Source: Candidatus Kuenenbacteria bacterium (GTDB taxonomy: Bacteria > Patescibacteriota > Patescibacteriia > UBA2591 > PGYQ01). From it: a stretch of 5,848 nt of DNA. The DNA lies in the NCBI GenBank assembly GCA_016209005.1, contig JACQWZ010000098.1:1-5848 (forward strand). Direction: 5' to 3'. Position 1 is the first letter of the stretch. The number at the start of each line of letters is the position of its first letter. Shown piece by piece: positions 1 through 4,958 of the stretch. The notes beneath the pieces are model-generated. The model searched no databases and was not told where the DNA came from. It saw only the letters and a program-made list of their open reading frames with translations. A program made the translations under genes and the position numbers.

Positions 1-111
1 AATTATTATTCTGATTGCTAATTAAATAGTGACAATAAAGCTCTTTGTTTATAAAGCTTGATATAGACTTTCACCCCCTTTCTATGTTAAGTTTACTATC
101 TATATTTTACC

Positions 112-273
112 TTATTTTATTAATGTGCGTAAGTCCTGTTTTTCTGTAAATAATCTATTTTTAAGCCATTTATAATATTCATTAAAATTTCTAGTTTTCA
201 TTGCTTCGTCCAATTTATTTTCCATTTCTGTTTTGGACTTTCCATTTGTTTTTTCTTTTGTTTCACTGTTCAT
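112..273 (-). CDS. Small hypothetical protein (53 aa), C-terminus formed by a transposon-like end
   Basis: An ATG at 273 opens a 53-codon frame ending in TAA at 112-114. The product is charged and lysine-rich (begins MNSETKEKTNGK), with a more protein-like middle (residues about 26-42, MKTRNFNEYYKWLKNRL) that could form a short amphipathic helix. I do not recognise a family. No Shine-Dalgarno precedes the ATG, which is also true of elp3, the methyltransferase and yerC here. The last residues (QDLRTLI) are encoded by bases 119-138, which match the end of the MITE-like element at 5568-5683. The gene may therefore have been longer and been cut and given a new stop by an insertion. It may also be a chance ORF. 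Confidence 0.4.
   Translation of the reverse strand: MNSETKEKTNGKSKTEMENKLDEAMKTRNFNEYYKWLKNRLFTEKQDLRTLIK
119..138 (+). repeat. Solo terminal repeat of the MITE-like element
   Basis: ATTAAT followed by GTGCGTAAGTCCTG matches the right end of the element at 5568-5683 (5663-5683) with one deleted base. No partner end (CAGGACTTACGCA on the plus strand) is seen in the first 118 bases. This is a remnant or one end of a copy whose other end is lost or outside the window. Confidence 0.65.
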
Positions 274-314
274 AAAATAATTATGTTAATAAAATTAAGA
301 ATAAAAAATCAATA

Positions 315-551
315 TATAGTGGTATTATTCCCTACCCATCTTTTGTGTCATTCCGACCGAGACTTCCAGCCTGCCCCGAGCTTTGTCGAGGGGGAGGAAT
401 CCCTTGTATGGGATAAATAATAAGAATAGTGATAGCCCACGTTTAAGGGATTCCTCCACTTCGTTCGTTCGCAGACTCACTCTCTTCGGTCGGAATGACA
501 CAGAATAAAATGAATTTTATGGAAAGGGAAATTTAGAATAAGACCACTATA
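315..551. repeat. Nested palindromic repeat element (about 237 bp)
   Basis: This fills most of the gene-free stretch 274-589. Three sets of arms nest around one centre. The outer pair is TATAGTGGTATTATTC (315-330) against GAATAAGACCACTATA (536-551), with one mismatch. The middle pair is TGTGTCATTCCGACCGA (344-360) against its perfect complement (486-502). The inner pair is AGGAATCCCTT (395-405) against AAGGGATTCCT (445-455). The interior is visibly more GC-rich than the surroundings. No coding frame is evident. It lies downstream of elp3 and could form a large transcript hairpin, but no T-run makes it a clear terminator. The CATTCCGAC motif also occurs in the insertions inside elp3. Confidence 0.75.
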
Positions 552-572
552 CTATAATTACTCGTTATTTTT

Positions 573-607
573 GCGTTATGCGTTATGTGTTATGCGTTAT
601 GTGTTGT
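573..607. repeat. Heptamer tandem repeat (GYGTTAT, about 5 units) over the elp3 stop
   Basis: Units at 573, 580, 587, 594 and a degenerate one at 601. On the minus strand they encode the final residues of Elp3 (ITTHNA) and its stop codon, so the repeat has replaced or extended the original gene end. Confidence 0.75.
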
Positions 608-2320
608 TATTGATTTTACCATATATTCATCTCTTAGTCTATACCCTAATTTTCTATAATATTCTCGAACGCCGATGCCGGAAATTACGGCTATTTTTTT
701 TATCCCAAGATTTTGAACAATCTTTTCCGCTTCAGCTATTAATTTTTTTCCAAAACCAAAATGTTGAATCGCTTTTTTGTCTTTTTCCCCAATAGCAACC
801 ATTTGTCCATAAGTATGAACTTCGCGAATAATCGCGCAGTCTTTTAAAATTATTAATTGTCTTCGACGATATGTCGGAGTCCCGACCGAAGTGTCGGAAT
901 GATTGTTAATTATTGATTGAAACGACGGTATTCTTAATCGCAAAAAAGCGTATAAACTTTCTCGTTTTAAATCTTCAAAACTTAAAAAATATTCCACACC
1001 CTCAGACGCCTCATATTTTTCTTTAAATATTCCTAAATTTTGCATTTTACATTTTACATTTTGCATTTCTTTAACTTGTCTACATCTAATGCATTTACAT
1101 TTTAAATTTTGTCTTTCCATTTCTTTCTGAACAATTTCTCGCAAATTAGAAACTTTACTTCCAGCCACAATACTATTTGATGGAATATCGCGAATCACTC
1201 TAATAATTCTTACATATCGCGGAATGATTGATTTGATTTTAACTAAAAGATTAATTAATTGTTGAGTGGAATATGGCTTCCATTTTTTTTGTTTCCAAAG
1301 TTGATAAAGTTGCGAATTTTTTGTTACAACGCAAGGATAAATTTTTAATAAATCTGGCTGAAAGTCTGGATTGCTAAATAATTCTTTGAACATTTTTAAA
1401 TCTTTATTTAAAGTCGAGCCAAATAGATTTGGCATTATATGATAACAAACTTTAAATCCCGCGTTTTTAAGCAATTTTGTCGCTCGAATTATTTGCTCTA
1501 CCTTGTGTCCGCGTTCATTTAATTGTAAAATAGAATCATCAAGGGTTTGGACGCCCAATTCCACTTTTGTGCAACCTAATGCGCGCATCCTTTTTATTTC
1601 TTTCAAATTAATAAAATCCGGTCGCGTTTCTAAAGTTAAAGCAACACATCGACACTTAGATTTTTCATTCATCTTCTGTAAAATTTTAATTGTTTTTTGT
1701 CTCCGACGATATGTCGGAGTTCCGACCAGTTTCATATTCCGACTGGAACGTCGGAAAGCGTCGGAATGATTGTTAATTGTTAATTGTTGATTGTTATTTG
1801 TATTTTGATTGAGCGCTTCAAAGCATCTTTTGATAAACCAAGTTTGATATTGTTTTGGAAAATATGACCAAGTGCCTCCCATAATAATAAGCTCTATTTT
1901 ATCAACAAGATGACCAGTCGCTTCTAATGATTTAATTCGTGTTTCAACTTGTTTGAAAGGATCAAATTTACAAAGAACAGCTCGCATTACCGCTGGTTCG
2001 TTTGATAAATAACTTTTTGGAATTTCTTTTTCAGTCGGACAATAAAGACATTTCCCCGGACAAGGATAAGGCTTTGTTAAAACAGCAATAACAGCAACTC
2101 CAGAAAGAGTTCTAATTGGGTGTTTTTTTAATAAATTTTCCAACCAAATTTGTTTAGAAATTTTTTTTTCTTTCAAAAGTTTTTGATAGATTTCAAAAAG
2201 ATCTGAGTTAGAAATAGACGCCATTTTAAATTCGCCACAAACTTTTCTTTTTATTTTAGCAAATTCTTGATGATTTTTGGGCTTTAGTTTGATGATGGTT
2301 TTGATTATTGTGGTTAACAT
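590..2320 (-). CDS. elp3: Elp3: tRNA uridine(34) carboxymethyl-forming radical SAM / GNAT enzyme
   Basis: Elp3 uses S-adenosylmethionine and acetyl-CoA to make 5-carboxymethyluridine at wobble position 34 of tRNA. The radical SAM cluster motif is CPGKCLYC (C87, C91, C94). The core continues through IELIIMGGT (142-150), ALTLETRPDF (227-236) and VELGVQTLDD (253-262). A cysteine-rich segment KCKCIRCRQV lies at 407-416, and REVHTYGQM at 499-507 leads into the GNAT domain, with the acetyl-CoA loop QHFGFGKKL (519-527) and ISGIGVREYYRKLGY (546-560). At 576 aa it is longer than I would expect because of three repeat-derived stretches: about 172-208, 418-429 and 469-488. All fall in loops that vary in the family, so the domains stay intact. 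The ATG at 2320 has no Shine-Dalgarno. The C-terminal tail is encoded by a heptamer repeat. The gene is divergent from the Trm9-like gene. Confidence 0.95.
   Translation of the reverse strand: MLTTIIKTIIKLKPKNHQEFAKIKRKVCGEFKMASISNSDLFEIYQKLLKEKKISKQIWLENLLKKHPIRTLSGVAVIAVLTKPYPCPGKCLYCPTEKEIPKSYLSNEPAVMRAVLCKFDPFKQVETRIKSLEATGHLVDKIELIIMGGTWSYFPKQYQTWFIKRCFEALNQNTNNNQQLTINNHSDAFRRSSRNMKLVGTPTYRRRQKTIKILQKMNEKSKCRCVALTLETRPDFINLKEIKRMRALGCTKVELGVQTLDDSILQLNERGHKVEQIIRATKLLKNAGFKVCYHIMPNLFGSTLNKDLKMFKELFSNPDFQPDLLKIYPCVVTKNSQLYQLWKQKKWKPYSTQQLINLLVKIKSIIPRYVRIIRVIRDIPSNSIVAGSKVSNLREIVQKEMERQNLKCKCIRCRQVKEMQNVKCKMQNLGIFKEKYEASEGVEYFLSFEDLKRESLYAFLRLRIPSFQSIINNHSDTSVGTPTYRRRQLIILKDCAIIREVHTYGQMVAIGEKDKKAIQHFGFGKKLIAEAEKIVQNLGIKKIAVISGIGVREYYRKLGYRLRDEYMVKSITTHNA
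857..923. repeat. In-frame palindromic insertion within elp3 (short copy)
   Basis: Encodes Elp3 residues around 469-488, including HSDTS and VGTPTYRRRQ. It carries the stem CTTCGAC/GTCGGAGT around GATAT (861-880), a second small stem CCGAC/GTCGG (882-897), and degenerate 7-mers (903-923). The peptide VGTPTYRRRQ is identical to that of the copy at 1697-1811, while two codons differ silently. Confidence 0.8.
1037..1069. repeat. Heptamer tandem repeat (ATTTTRC, 4 units) within elp3
   Basis: Units start at 1037, 1044, 1051 and 1058, with a partial fifth. They encode the Elp3 stretch MQNVKCKMQN (residues about 419-428), directly after the conserved cysteine-rich segment. The stretch is absent from the Elp3 pattern as I know it, so it looks like a tolerated loop insertion. 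Confidence 0.75.
1697..1811. repeat. In-frame palindromic insertion within elp3 (long copy) plus heptamer array
   Basis: Encodes Elp3 residues about 171-208. It contains the stem CTCCGAC/GTCGGAG around GATAT (1701-1719), a stem CCAGT/ACTGG, a stem TTCCGAC/GTCGGAA around TGGAAC (1737-1756), and then six TTGTTRA-like 7-mers (1770-1811) that encode an Asn/Gln-rich stretch. It is GC-richer than the flanking gene and sits in the variable linker after WFIKRCFEAL. Confidence 0.85.
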
Positions 2321-2358
2321 AAAAAAATAATTAGTGTTTTATTTAACAACTGATAATT

Positions 2359-2550
2359 AAAAAGTTAAAAGTTTAAAGTTAAAAATTAAAAGTTAAAGTT
2401 AATAGTTTAAAGTTAAAAATAGTCAAAATTAAACCCCTCACTTTTTGAATTTATTAAAAATAATTTTTAATTAGTAGTAAAAAGTGAGTGGGTAAACTTT
2501 GAACTTAAAACTGTGACTTTGCACTTTACACTTTAAACTTTAAACTATTT
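2359..2550. repeat. Divergent intergenic repeat region: heptamer arrays flanking an inverted repeat
   Basis: The 281-bp gap between the two tRNA-modification genes holds about eight AGTTAAA-like 7-mers (2363-2417) and four ACTTTRM 7-mers (2516-2546) in the opposite sense. Between them is a stem CTCACTTTTT (2437-2446) with AAAAAGTGAG (2479-2488), extended by CCC/GGG across a one-base bulge (2434-2492). The whole is an imperfect long inverted repeat, possibly MITE-like. Both genes' promoters must lie in or beside it. I see no ORF. Confidence 0.7.
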
Positions 2551-2555
2551 CGCAG

Positions 2556-2584
2556 TTGACTTACTTATTTTATTTTTTTAAAAA
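2556..2584 (+). promoter_or_regulatory. Candidate promoter of the Trm9-like gene
   Basis: The -35 box TTGACT (2556-2561) is followed by a 17-base spacer and a weak -10 box TAAAAA (2579-2584). The implied start near 2591 would leave only about 11 untranslated bases, which fits the absence of a Shine-Dalgarno. Confidence 0.4.
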
Positions 2585-2601
2585 ATTACAAGTTAGTTTA
2601 T

Positions 2602-3360
2602 ATGGATTCACAAACAGCAAAATTTTTATTAAAAAAAACAAAGGAAGATTATGCCCAAATTGCTGAAGAATTTAATCATACACGAAAATATCTTTGGAAA
2701 GATTTTGAAAAACTTGATCAGTATGTTAAAGATGACGATGTTGTTTTAGATTTAGGCTGTGGTAACGGTCGGCTTTTTGAATTGTTTAATAATAAAAAAA
2801 TAAATTATTTTGGAATAGATAATTGTCCAGAATTAATTGAAAAAGCGAAAGAAAAATATCAATCATCAAACGCTATTTTTTTAATTGAAGATGTCTTAGA
2901 TTTGTCTTTTGAAGATCAAAAATTTGACGCGATTTTTTGGATTGCTGTTTTAAATCATATTCCATCAAAAGAATTGCGAATAAAAGTTTTAGAAAATATA
3001 AAAAGAATTTTAAAAAAAGAGGGGATTTTAATTATGATCAATTGGAATTTTTATCAAAAAAAATATTTTTTACTTATCGTCAAAAATTTTTTTTCAACAA
3101 TTTTTTCGTTCTTTAATTTTTCCAAAAAAAAATTAGATTTTGGCGATCTCTTTATTCCTTGGAAATTAACCCTAAACCACAAGGGTTCAGGGCTAGAAGA
3201 CAAAATAATTTCACGATACTATCACGCTTTTACAACAAGAGAATTATCTAAATTATTTCAACAAACAGGGTTCAAAGTAATAAAAAAATACTACACCAAA
3301 AAAGGCGAAAAAACAAATTGGTGGAAGGGGTATAATATTATTTTTGTGGTAAAAAGATAA
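2602..3360 (+). CDS. Trm9/ALKBH8-like tRNA wobble-uridine carboxymethyl methyltransferase
   Basis: A class I SAM methyltransferase of 252 aa. Motif I is DLGCGNG (50-56), followed by the acidic ribose-binding residue in GID (71-73), then FDAIFWIAVLNHI (108-120) and ILKKEGILIMINWN (136-149). Features beyond the generic fold match Trm9: the N-terminal YAQIAEEFNHTRKYLW (17-32, Trm9-type Y..IA..F..TR...W), DLFIPWKL (182-189, like DVFVPW), SRYYHAF (204-210, like RYYHLY) and NWW near the end (239-241). In eukaryotes Trm9, with its partner Trm112, methylates cm5U34 made by Elongator to mcm5U34. Divergent placement next to elp3 supports that substrate. The region 151-180 is unusually Phe/Lys-rich. The segment 190-203 is encoded by a small inverted repeat (AACCCT/AGGGTT) and may be inserted. 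A generic methyltransferase role remains possible. Confidence 0.8.
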   Translation: MDSQTAKFLLKKTKEDYAQIAEEFNHTRKYLWKDFEKLDQYVKDDDVVLDLGCGNGRLFELFNNKKINYFGIDNCPELIEKAKEKYQSSNAIFLIEDVLDLSFEDQKFDAIFWIAVLNHIPSKELRIKVLENIKRILKKEGILIMINWNFYQKKYFLLIVKNFFSTIFSFFNFSKKKLDFGDLFIPWKLTLNHKGSGLEDKIISRYYHAFTTRELSKLFQQTGFKVIKKYYTKKGEKTNWWKGYNIIFVVKR

Positions 3361-3363
3361 ATT

Positions 3364-3391
3364 AGCTTTTAGCTTTTAGCTTTTAGCTTTT
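3364..3391. repeat. Heptamer tandem repeat (AGCTTTT, 4 units)
   Basis: Four perfect units begin three bases after the stop codon of the methyltransferase gene. This mirrors the heptamer array at the 3' end of elp3. Confidence 0.85.
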
Positions 3392-3487
3392 AGGAATTAT
3401 ACTACTGGTGGATAAACCTTTTTAATAAATTAATTACATTAACATTTGTCACGATCGCATAAAGTGGATAACATTATCGAAAAACTA

Positions 3488-3516
3488 TTGACATATAAAA
3501 TTACATTTGCTATACT
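3488..3516 (+). promoter_or_regulatory. Near-consensus sigma70-type promoter of yerC
   Basis: Perfect -35 TTGACA (3488-3493), a 17-base spacer and -10 TATACT (3511-3516). The predicted transcription start is near 3523, about 11 bases before the ATG at 3534. This rules out the in-frame TTG at 3507 as the start, because it lies upstream of the transcript. Confidence 0.85.
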
Positions 3517-3534
3517 TTATCAAAGTAAAGTATA
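3511..3534. promoter_or_regulatory. Candidate operator: 9-bp perfect inverted repeat over -10 box and start codon
   Basis: TATACTTTA (3511-3519) and TAAAGTATA (3526-3534) are exact reverse complements separated by TCAAAG. The transcript probably starts between the arms, so this is more likely a DNA site for a dimeric repressor than an RNA hairpin. The adjacent TrpR-fold protein is the obvious candidate (autoregulation, inferred). Confidence 0.6.
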
Positions 3535-3836
3535 TGATTAAAAATAACAATAAACAAAAGTGGATAAATCCATACACCGACAGTCTTTTGAAGGTTATTT
3601 TAAAATTAAAAAACCTCAACGAAGCTCATAAATTTTTTCGCGATTTATTTACCGAAAAAGAAATTCTTGAATTTGGCCAGAGATGGAGAGTTGCCAAAAT
3701 GTTAAATAATAATGTGCCTTATACTAAAATTGAAAAAGAAACCTGCATGAGTTCCACTACCATCGCCCGAATTCACAAATGGCTTAAAAAGGGAATGGGC
3801 GGATATAAATTAATGATAAAAAAGTTAAAAAATTAG
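3534..3836 (+). CDS. YerC/YecD-family TrpR-like DNA-binding regulator
   Basis: A 100-aa protein, close to the whole length of this family. The TrpR-superfamily fold is indicated by AHKFFRDLFTEKEI (31-44), QRWRVAKML (49-57), the helix-turn-helix PYTKIEKETCMSSTTIARI (62-80) and KWLKKGMGGY (82-91), the usual YerC ending. Family members are small dimeric DNA-binding proteins related to the tryptophan repressor; their ligand is generally unknown and I see no basis to name one here. The ATG at 3534 is chosen over the in-frame TTG at 3507 because the latter falls between the -35 and -10 boxes. No Shine-Dalgarno is present. A perfect inverted repeat over the promoter suggests autoregulation. hisG lies downstream but some 450 bases away, behind its own leader and terminator, so the two are not an obvious operon. 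Confidence 0.88.
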   Translation: MIKNNNKQKWINPYTDSLLKVILKLKNLNEAHKFFRDLFTEKEILEFGQRWRVAKMLNNNVPYTKIEKETCMSSTTIARIHKWLKKGMGGYKLMIKKLKN

Positions 3837-3864
3837 AAATTTTGTAATTACTCACAACCCTATC

Positions 3865-3984
3865 TGTCATTGCGAGCTTTGTACTCAAAGCGAAGCAATC
3901 TTTATTTAAAATTTATTACACACACGCCTTTTAATTATAGATTGCTTCGTCCTCCGACGTAACGTCGGAGTCCTCGCAATGACA
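3865..3984. repeat. Palindromic repeat element with a nested mini-palindrome
   Basis: Terminal arms are TGTCATTGCGAG (3865-3876) and CTCGCAATGACA (3973-3984). Inner arms are CGAAGCAATCT (3891-3901) and AGATTGCTTCG (3939-3949). The right half carries an extra palindrome, CTCCGACGT-A-ACGTCGGAG (3952-3970), bracketed by TCCT on both sides (3950-3953 and 3971-3974), as if it had inserted with a 4-bp duplication. The mini-palindrome resembles the stems inserted in elp3. No ORF is seen between yerC and the his leader. Confidence 0.8.
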
Positions 3985-4002
3985 ACAGTGAGCAGTTACG
4001 AA

Positions 4003-4030
4003 ATTTTAGATTTTAAATTTTAGATTTATG
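4003..4030. repeat. Heptamer tandem repeat (ATTTTAR, 4 units)
   Basis: Units at 4003, 4010, 4017 and a degenerate fourth at 4024, directly upstream of the hisG leader promoter. They occupy the place where a -35 box would be expected. Confidence 0.7.
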
Positions 4031-4044
4031 TAAAAAACAAATAA

Positions 4045-4050
4045 TATAAT
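4045..4050 (+). promoter_or_regulatory. Candidate -10 box (TATAAT) of the hisG leader
   Basis: A perfect TATAAT, but no good -35 hexamer at 15-19 bases upstream. It would start transcription around 4055-4060, just before the His codons and hairpin of the leader. Confidence 0.45.
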
Positions 4051-4051
4051 T

Positions 4052-4111
4052 TTGATTTTAATTATTCATCACCACAATCAACTCTTCTTGGAAGAGATTG
4101 ATTGTGATTAG
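4052..4111 (+). CDS. Possible histidine leader peptide (three consecutive His codons)
   Basis: An open frame TTG ATT TTA ATT ATT CAT CAC CAC, then eleven further codons, ends at TAG (4109-4111). Three consecutive His codons upstream of a hairpin, a terminator and hisG is the signature of a his attenuator peptide. Weak points: the only conventional start in frame is TTG at 4052, it has no Shine-Dalgarno, and it would lie upstream of the transcript if the TATAAT at 4045 is used. Upstream the frame is closed by TAA at 4031. The triplet could be chance. Confidence 0.35.
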   Translation: MILIIHHHNQLFLEEIDCD

Positions 4112-4169
4112 TTGTGTTTAATTTTTTTACACTCCTCCACGCTCAATCCCTTCCCAGAAGGGATTTTTT
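4073..4169 (+). promoter_or_regulatory. hisG leader: candidate transcription attenuator
   Basis: Strand 1 (4073-4087) pairs with strand 2 (4091-4106) in a 15-bp stem with one bulged A and a 3-base loop. Strand 2 (4092-4101) can instead pair with strand 3 (4143-4152) at 9 of 10 positions. Strand 3 is also the 5' arm of the terminator (4145-4165). The pairings 1:2, 2:3 and 3:4 are thus mutually exclusive, as in classical amino-acid attenuation. Ribosomes stalled at CAT CAC CAC (4067-4075) would mask strand 1 and favour the antiterminator; ribosomes reaching the TAG at 4109 would mask strand 2 and favour termination. The T-box consensus is absent. Confidence 0.5.
4145..4169 (+). terminator. Intrinsic terminator in the hisG leader
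   Basis: Stem AATCCCTT (4145-4152), loop CCCAG, stem AAGGGATT (4158-4165), running into six T (4164-4169). It sits upstream of hisG and far from the yerC stop, which points to attenuation. A later segment, TTCTGGGAAAGG (4172-4183), can pair with 4149-4159 through an alternative, longer stem. Confidence 0.8.
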
Positions 4170-4218
4170 ATTTCTGGGAAAGGATGATTCTTTAACAAAT
4201 TAAAAAGGAGGTGAAGCT

Positions 4219-4269
4219 ATTAAAATTAGACTTAGTGAGTCTGAAAATTTGGATCTTCAAAAAATTTAA
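4219..4269 (+). other. Possible 16-codon ORF with ATT start between the attenuator and hisG
   Basis: A strong Shine-Dalgarno (AAAAAGGAGG, ending at 4211) stands seven bases before ATT AAA ATT AGA, a frame of 16 codons (IKIRLSESENLDLQKI) ending in TAA (4267-4269). The stop overlaps the A-rich start of the hisG Shine-Dalgarno. ATT starts are very rare, so this may be a small gene whose ATG decayed, a coupling ORF, or merely a standby ribosome site. Confidence 0.25.
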
Positions 4270-4283
4270 AGGAGGTGTTTTTT

Positions 4284-4958
4284 ATGAGAATTAAAATTGT
4301 TGTTCCCGATGGCTCTATGCAAGAGGTTGTTATGGGCCTTTTTGCAAAAGCAGGATTGTCCGTGGTGATAGAAAAAAAGCGGACAAAAAAAGGAGTAGTT
4401 AGGGGAGTTGAGTGGATAGAAAGTGTCGCCTTTCAGCGACCACAAGAAATTCCAGAATATTTAAATGATGAGTTTTTTGATGTCGCTATTGTAGGTGAAG
4501 ACTGGTTAAAAAATTGGGACTACAATTTACCAGTTTTACTTAAGTTACCTATTGGTGGTCGTAGTGGCAAACCAGTTAAAATTGTCTTGGTAGTAAGTCA
4601 AGACAGTAATTTTCAACGACTGGAAGACCTACCTTTGGGTTGTAAAATTGCTACAGAATACGTTGAATTAGTTCAGCGATTTTTCGCTGAGAAAAGACGA
4701 TCAGATATTCAAGTTATCCGATCTTGGGGTAATACTGAGAATAAGATTGAATTTGGGGTAACGGCAATCGTTGACGTTACCGAAAGTGGGGAATCTTTAA
4801 AGGAAAATCGACTTAGGATTCTTGCCGAAATAATGGAATCCAACACCATTATCGTGGCAAACTCCAAATCATTTGCCGATGAATCTAAGAAACCCTACAT
4901 TGACTGCTTTGTTCGACTTAACTTATTAAGGGGGCGTATCAAGCGTCAAAATATGTGA
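4284..4958 (+). CDS. hisG: ATP phosphoribosyltransferase, catalytic part
   Basis: HisG joins ATP and PRPP to N1-(5-phosphoribosyl)-ATP, the first and feedback-controlled step of histidine biosynthesis, in the cytoplasm. The 224-aa product has the family landmarks: KIVVPDGSMQE (4-14), FFDVAIVGEDWL (64-75), GCKIATEYVELVQRFF (119-134), and the PRPP-binding region from SWGNTE (147-152) through FGVTAIVDVTESGESL (157-172). ATG 4284 is chosen because AAAGGAGG ends eight bases before it; the GTG at 4275 overlaps that site. The frame stops with TGA just where the long-form C-terminal domain should begin, and that domain follows in the -1 frame. By eye the gene is less AT-rich than its neighbours, which may hint at a different origin. 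No other his gene is visible nearby. Confidence 0.92.
   Translation: MRIKIVVPDGSMQEVVMGLFAKAGLSVVIEKKRTKKGVVRGVEWIESVAFQRPQEIPEYLNDEFFDVAIVGEDWLKNWDYNLPVLLKLPIGGRSGKPVKIVLVVSQDSNFQRLEDLPLGCKIATEYVELVQRFFAEKRRSDIQVIRSWGNTENKIEFGVTAIVDVTESGESLKENRLRILAEIMESNTIIVANSKSFADESKKPYIDCFVRLNLLRGRIKRQNM

Noticed and set aside
1..64. Minus-strand open frame running to the window edge after AAAGGGGG, starting at ATA
   Set aside because: ATA is not a normal start, the frame is only about 21 codons to the edge, and the product is unrecognisable; too weak to call.
571..795. 74-codon plus-strand ORF
   Set aside because: Antisense to the GNAT end of elp3 and partly the heptamer repeat; hydrophobic low-complexity product with no ribosome site.
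1503..1769. 88-codon plus-strand ORF
   Set aside because: Antisense shadow of the radical SAM core and long insert of elp3.
3507..3533. Upstream TTG start for yerC
   Set aside because: It lies between the -35 and -10 boxes, so it would not be in the transcript; family similarity also begins after the ATG at 3534.
4052..4200. T-box riboswitch for histidine
   Set aside because: No T-box consensus (UGGNACCGCG-like) or typical stem I layout is visible; the ribosome-mediated attenuator fits better.
4211..4294. GTG-started 27-codon ORF overlapping the start of hisG
   Set aside because: The GTG is part of the Shine-Dalgarno sequence itself, leaving no spacing for initiation.
4956..4958. TGA recoded as Gly or Trp (alternative code)
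   Set aside because: Reading through TGA stays in the wrong frame for the C-terminal domain, and I see nothing else in the window pointing to a recoded TGA.
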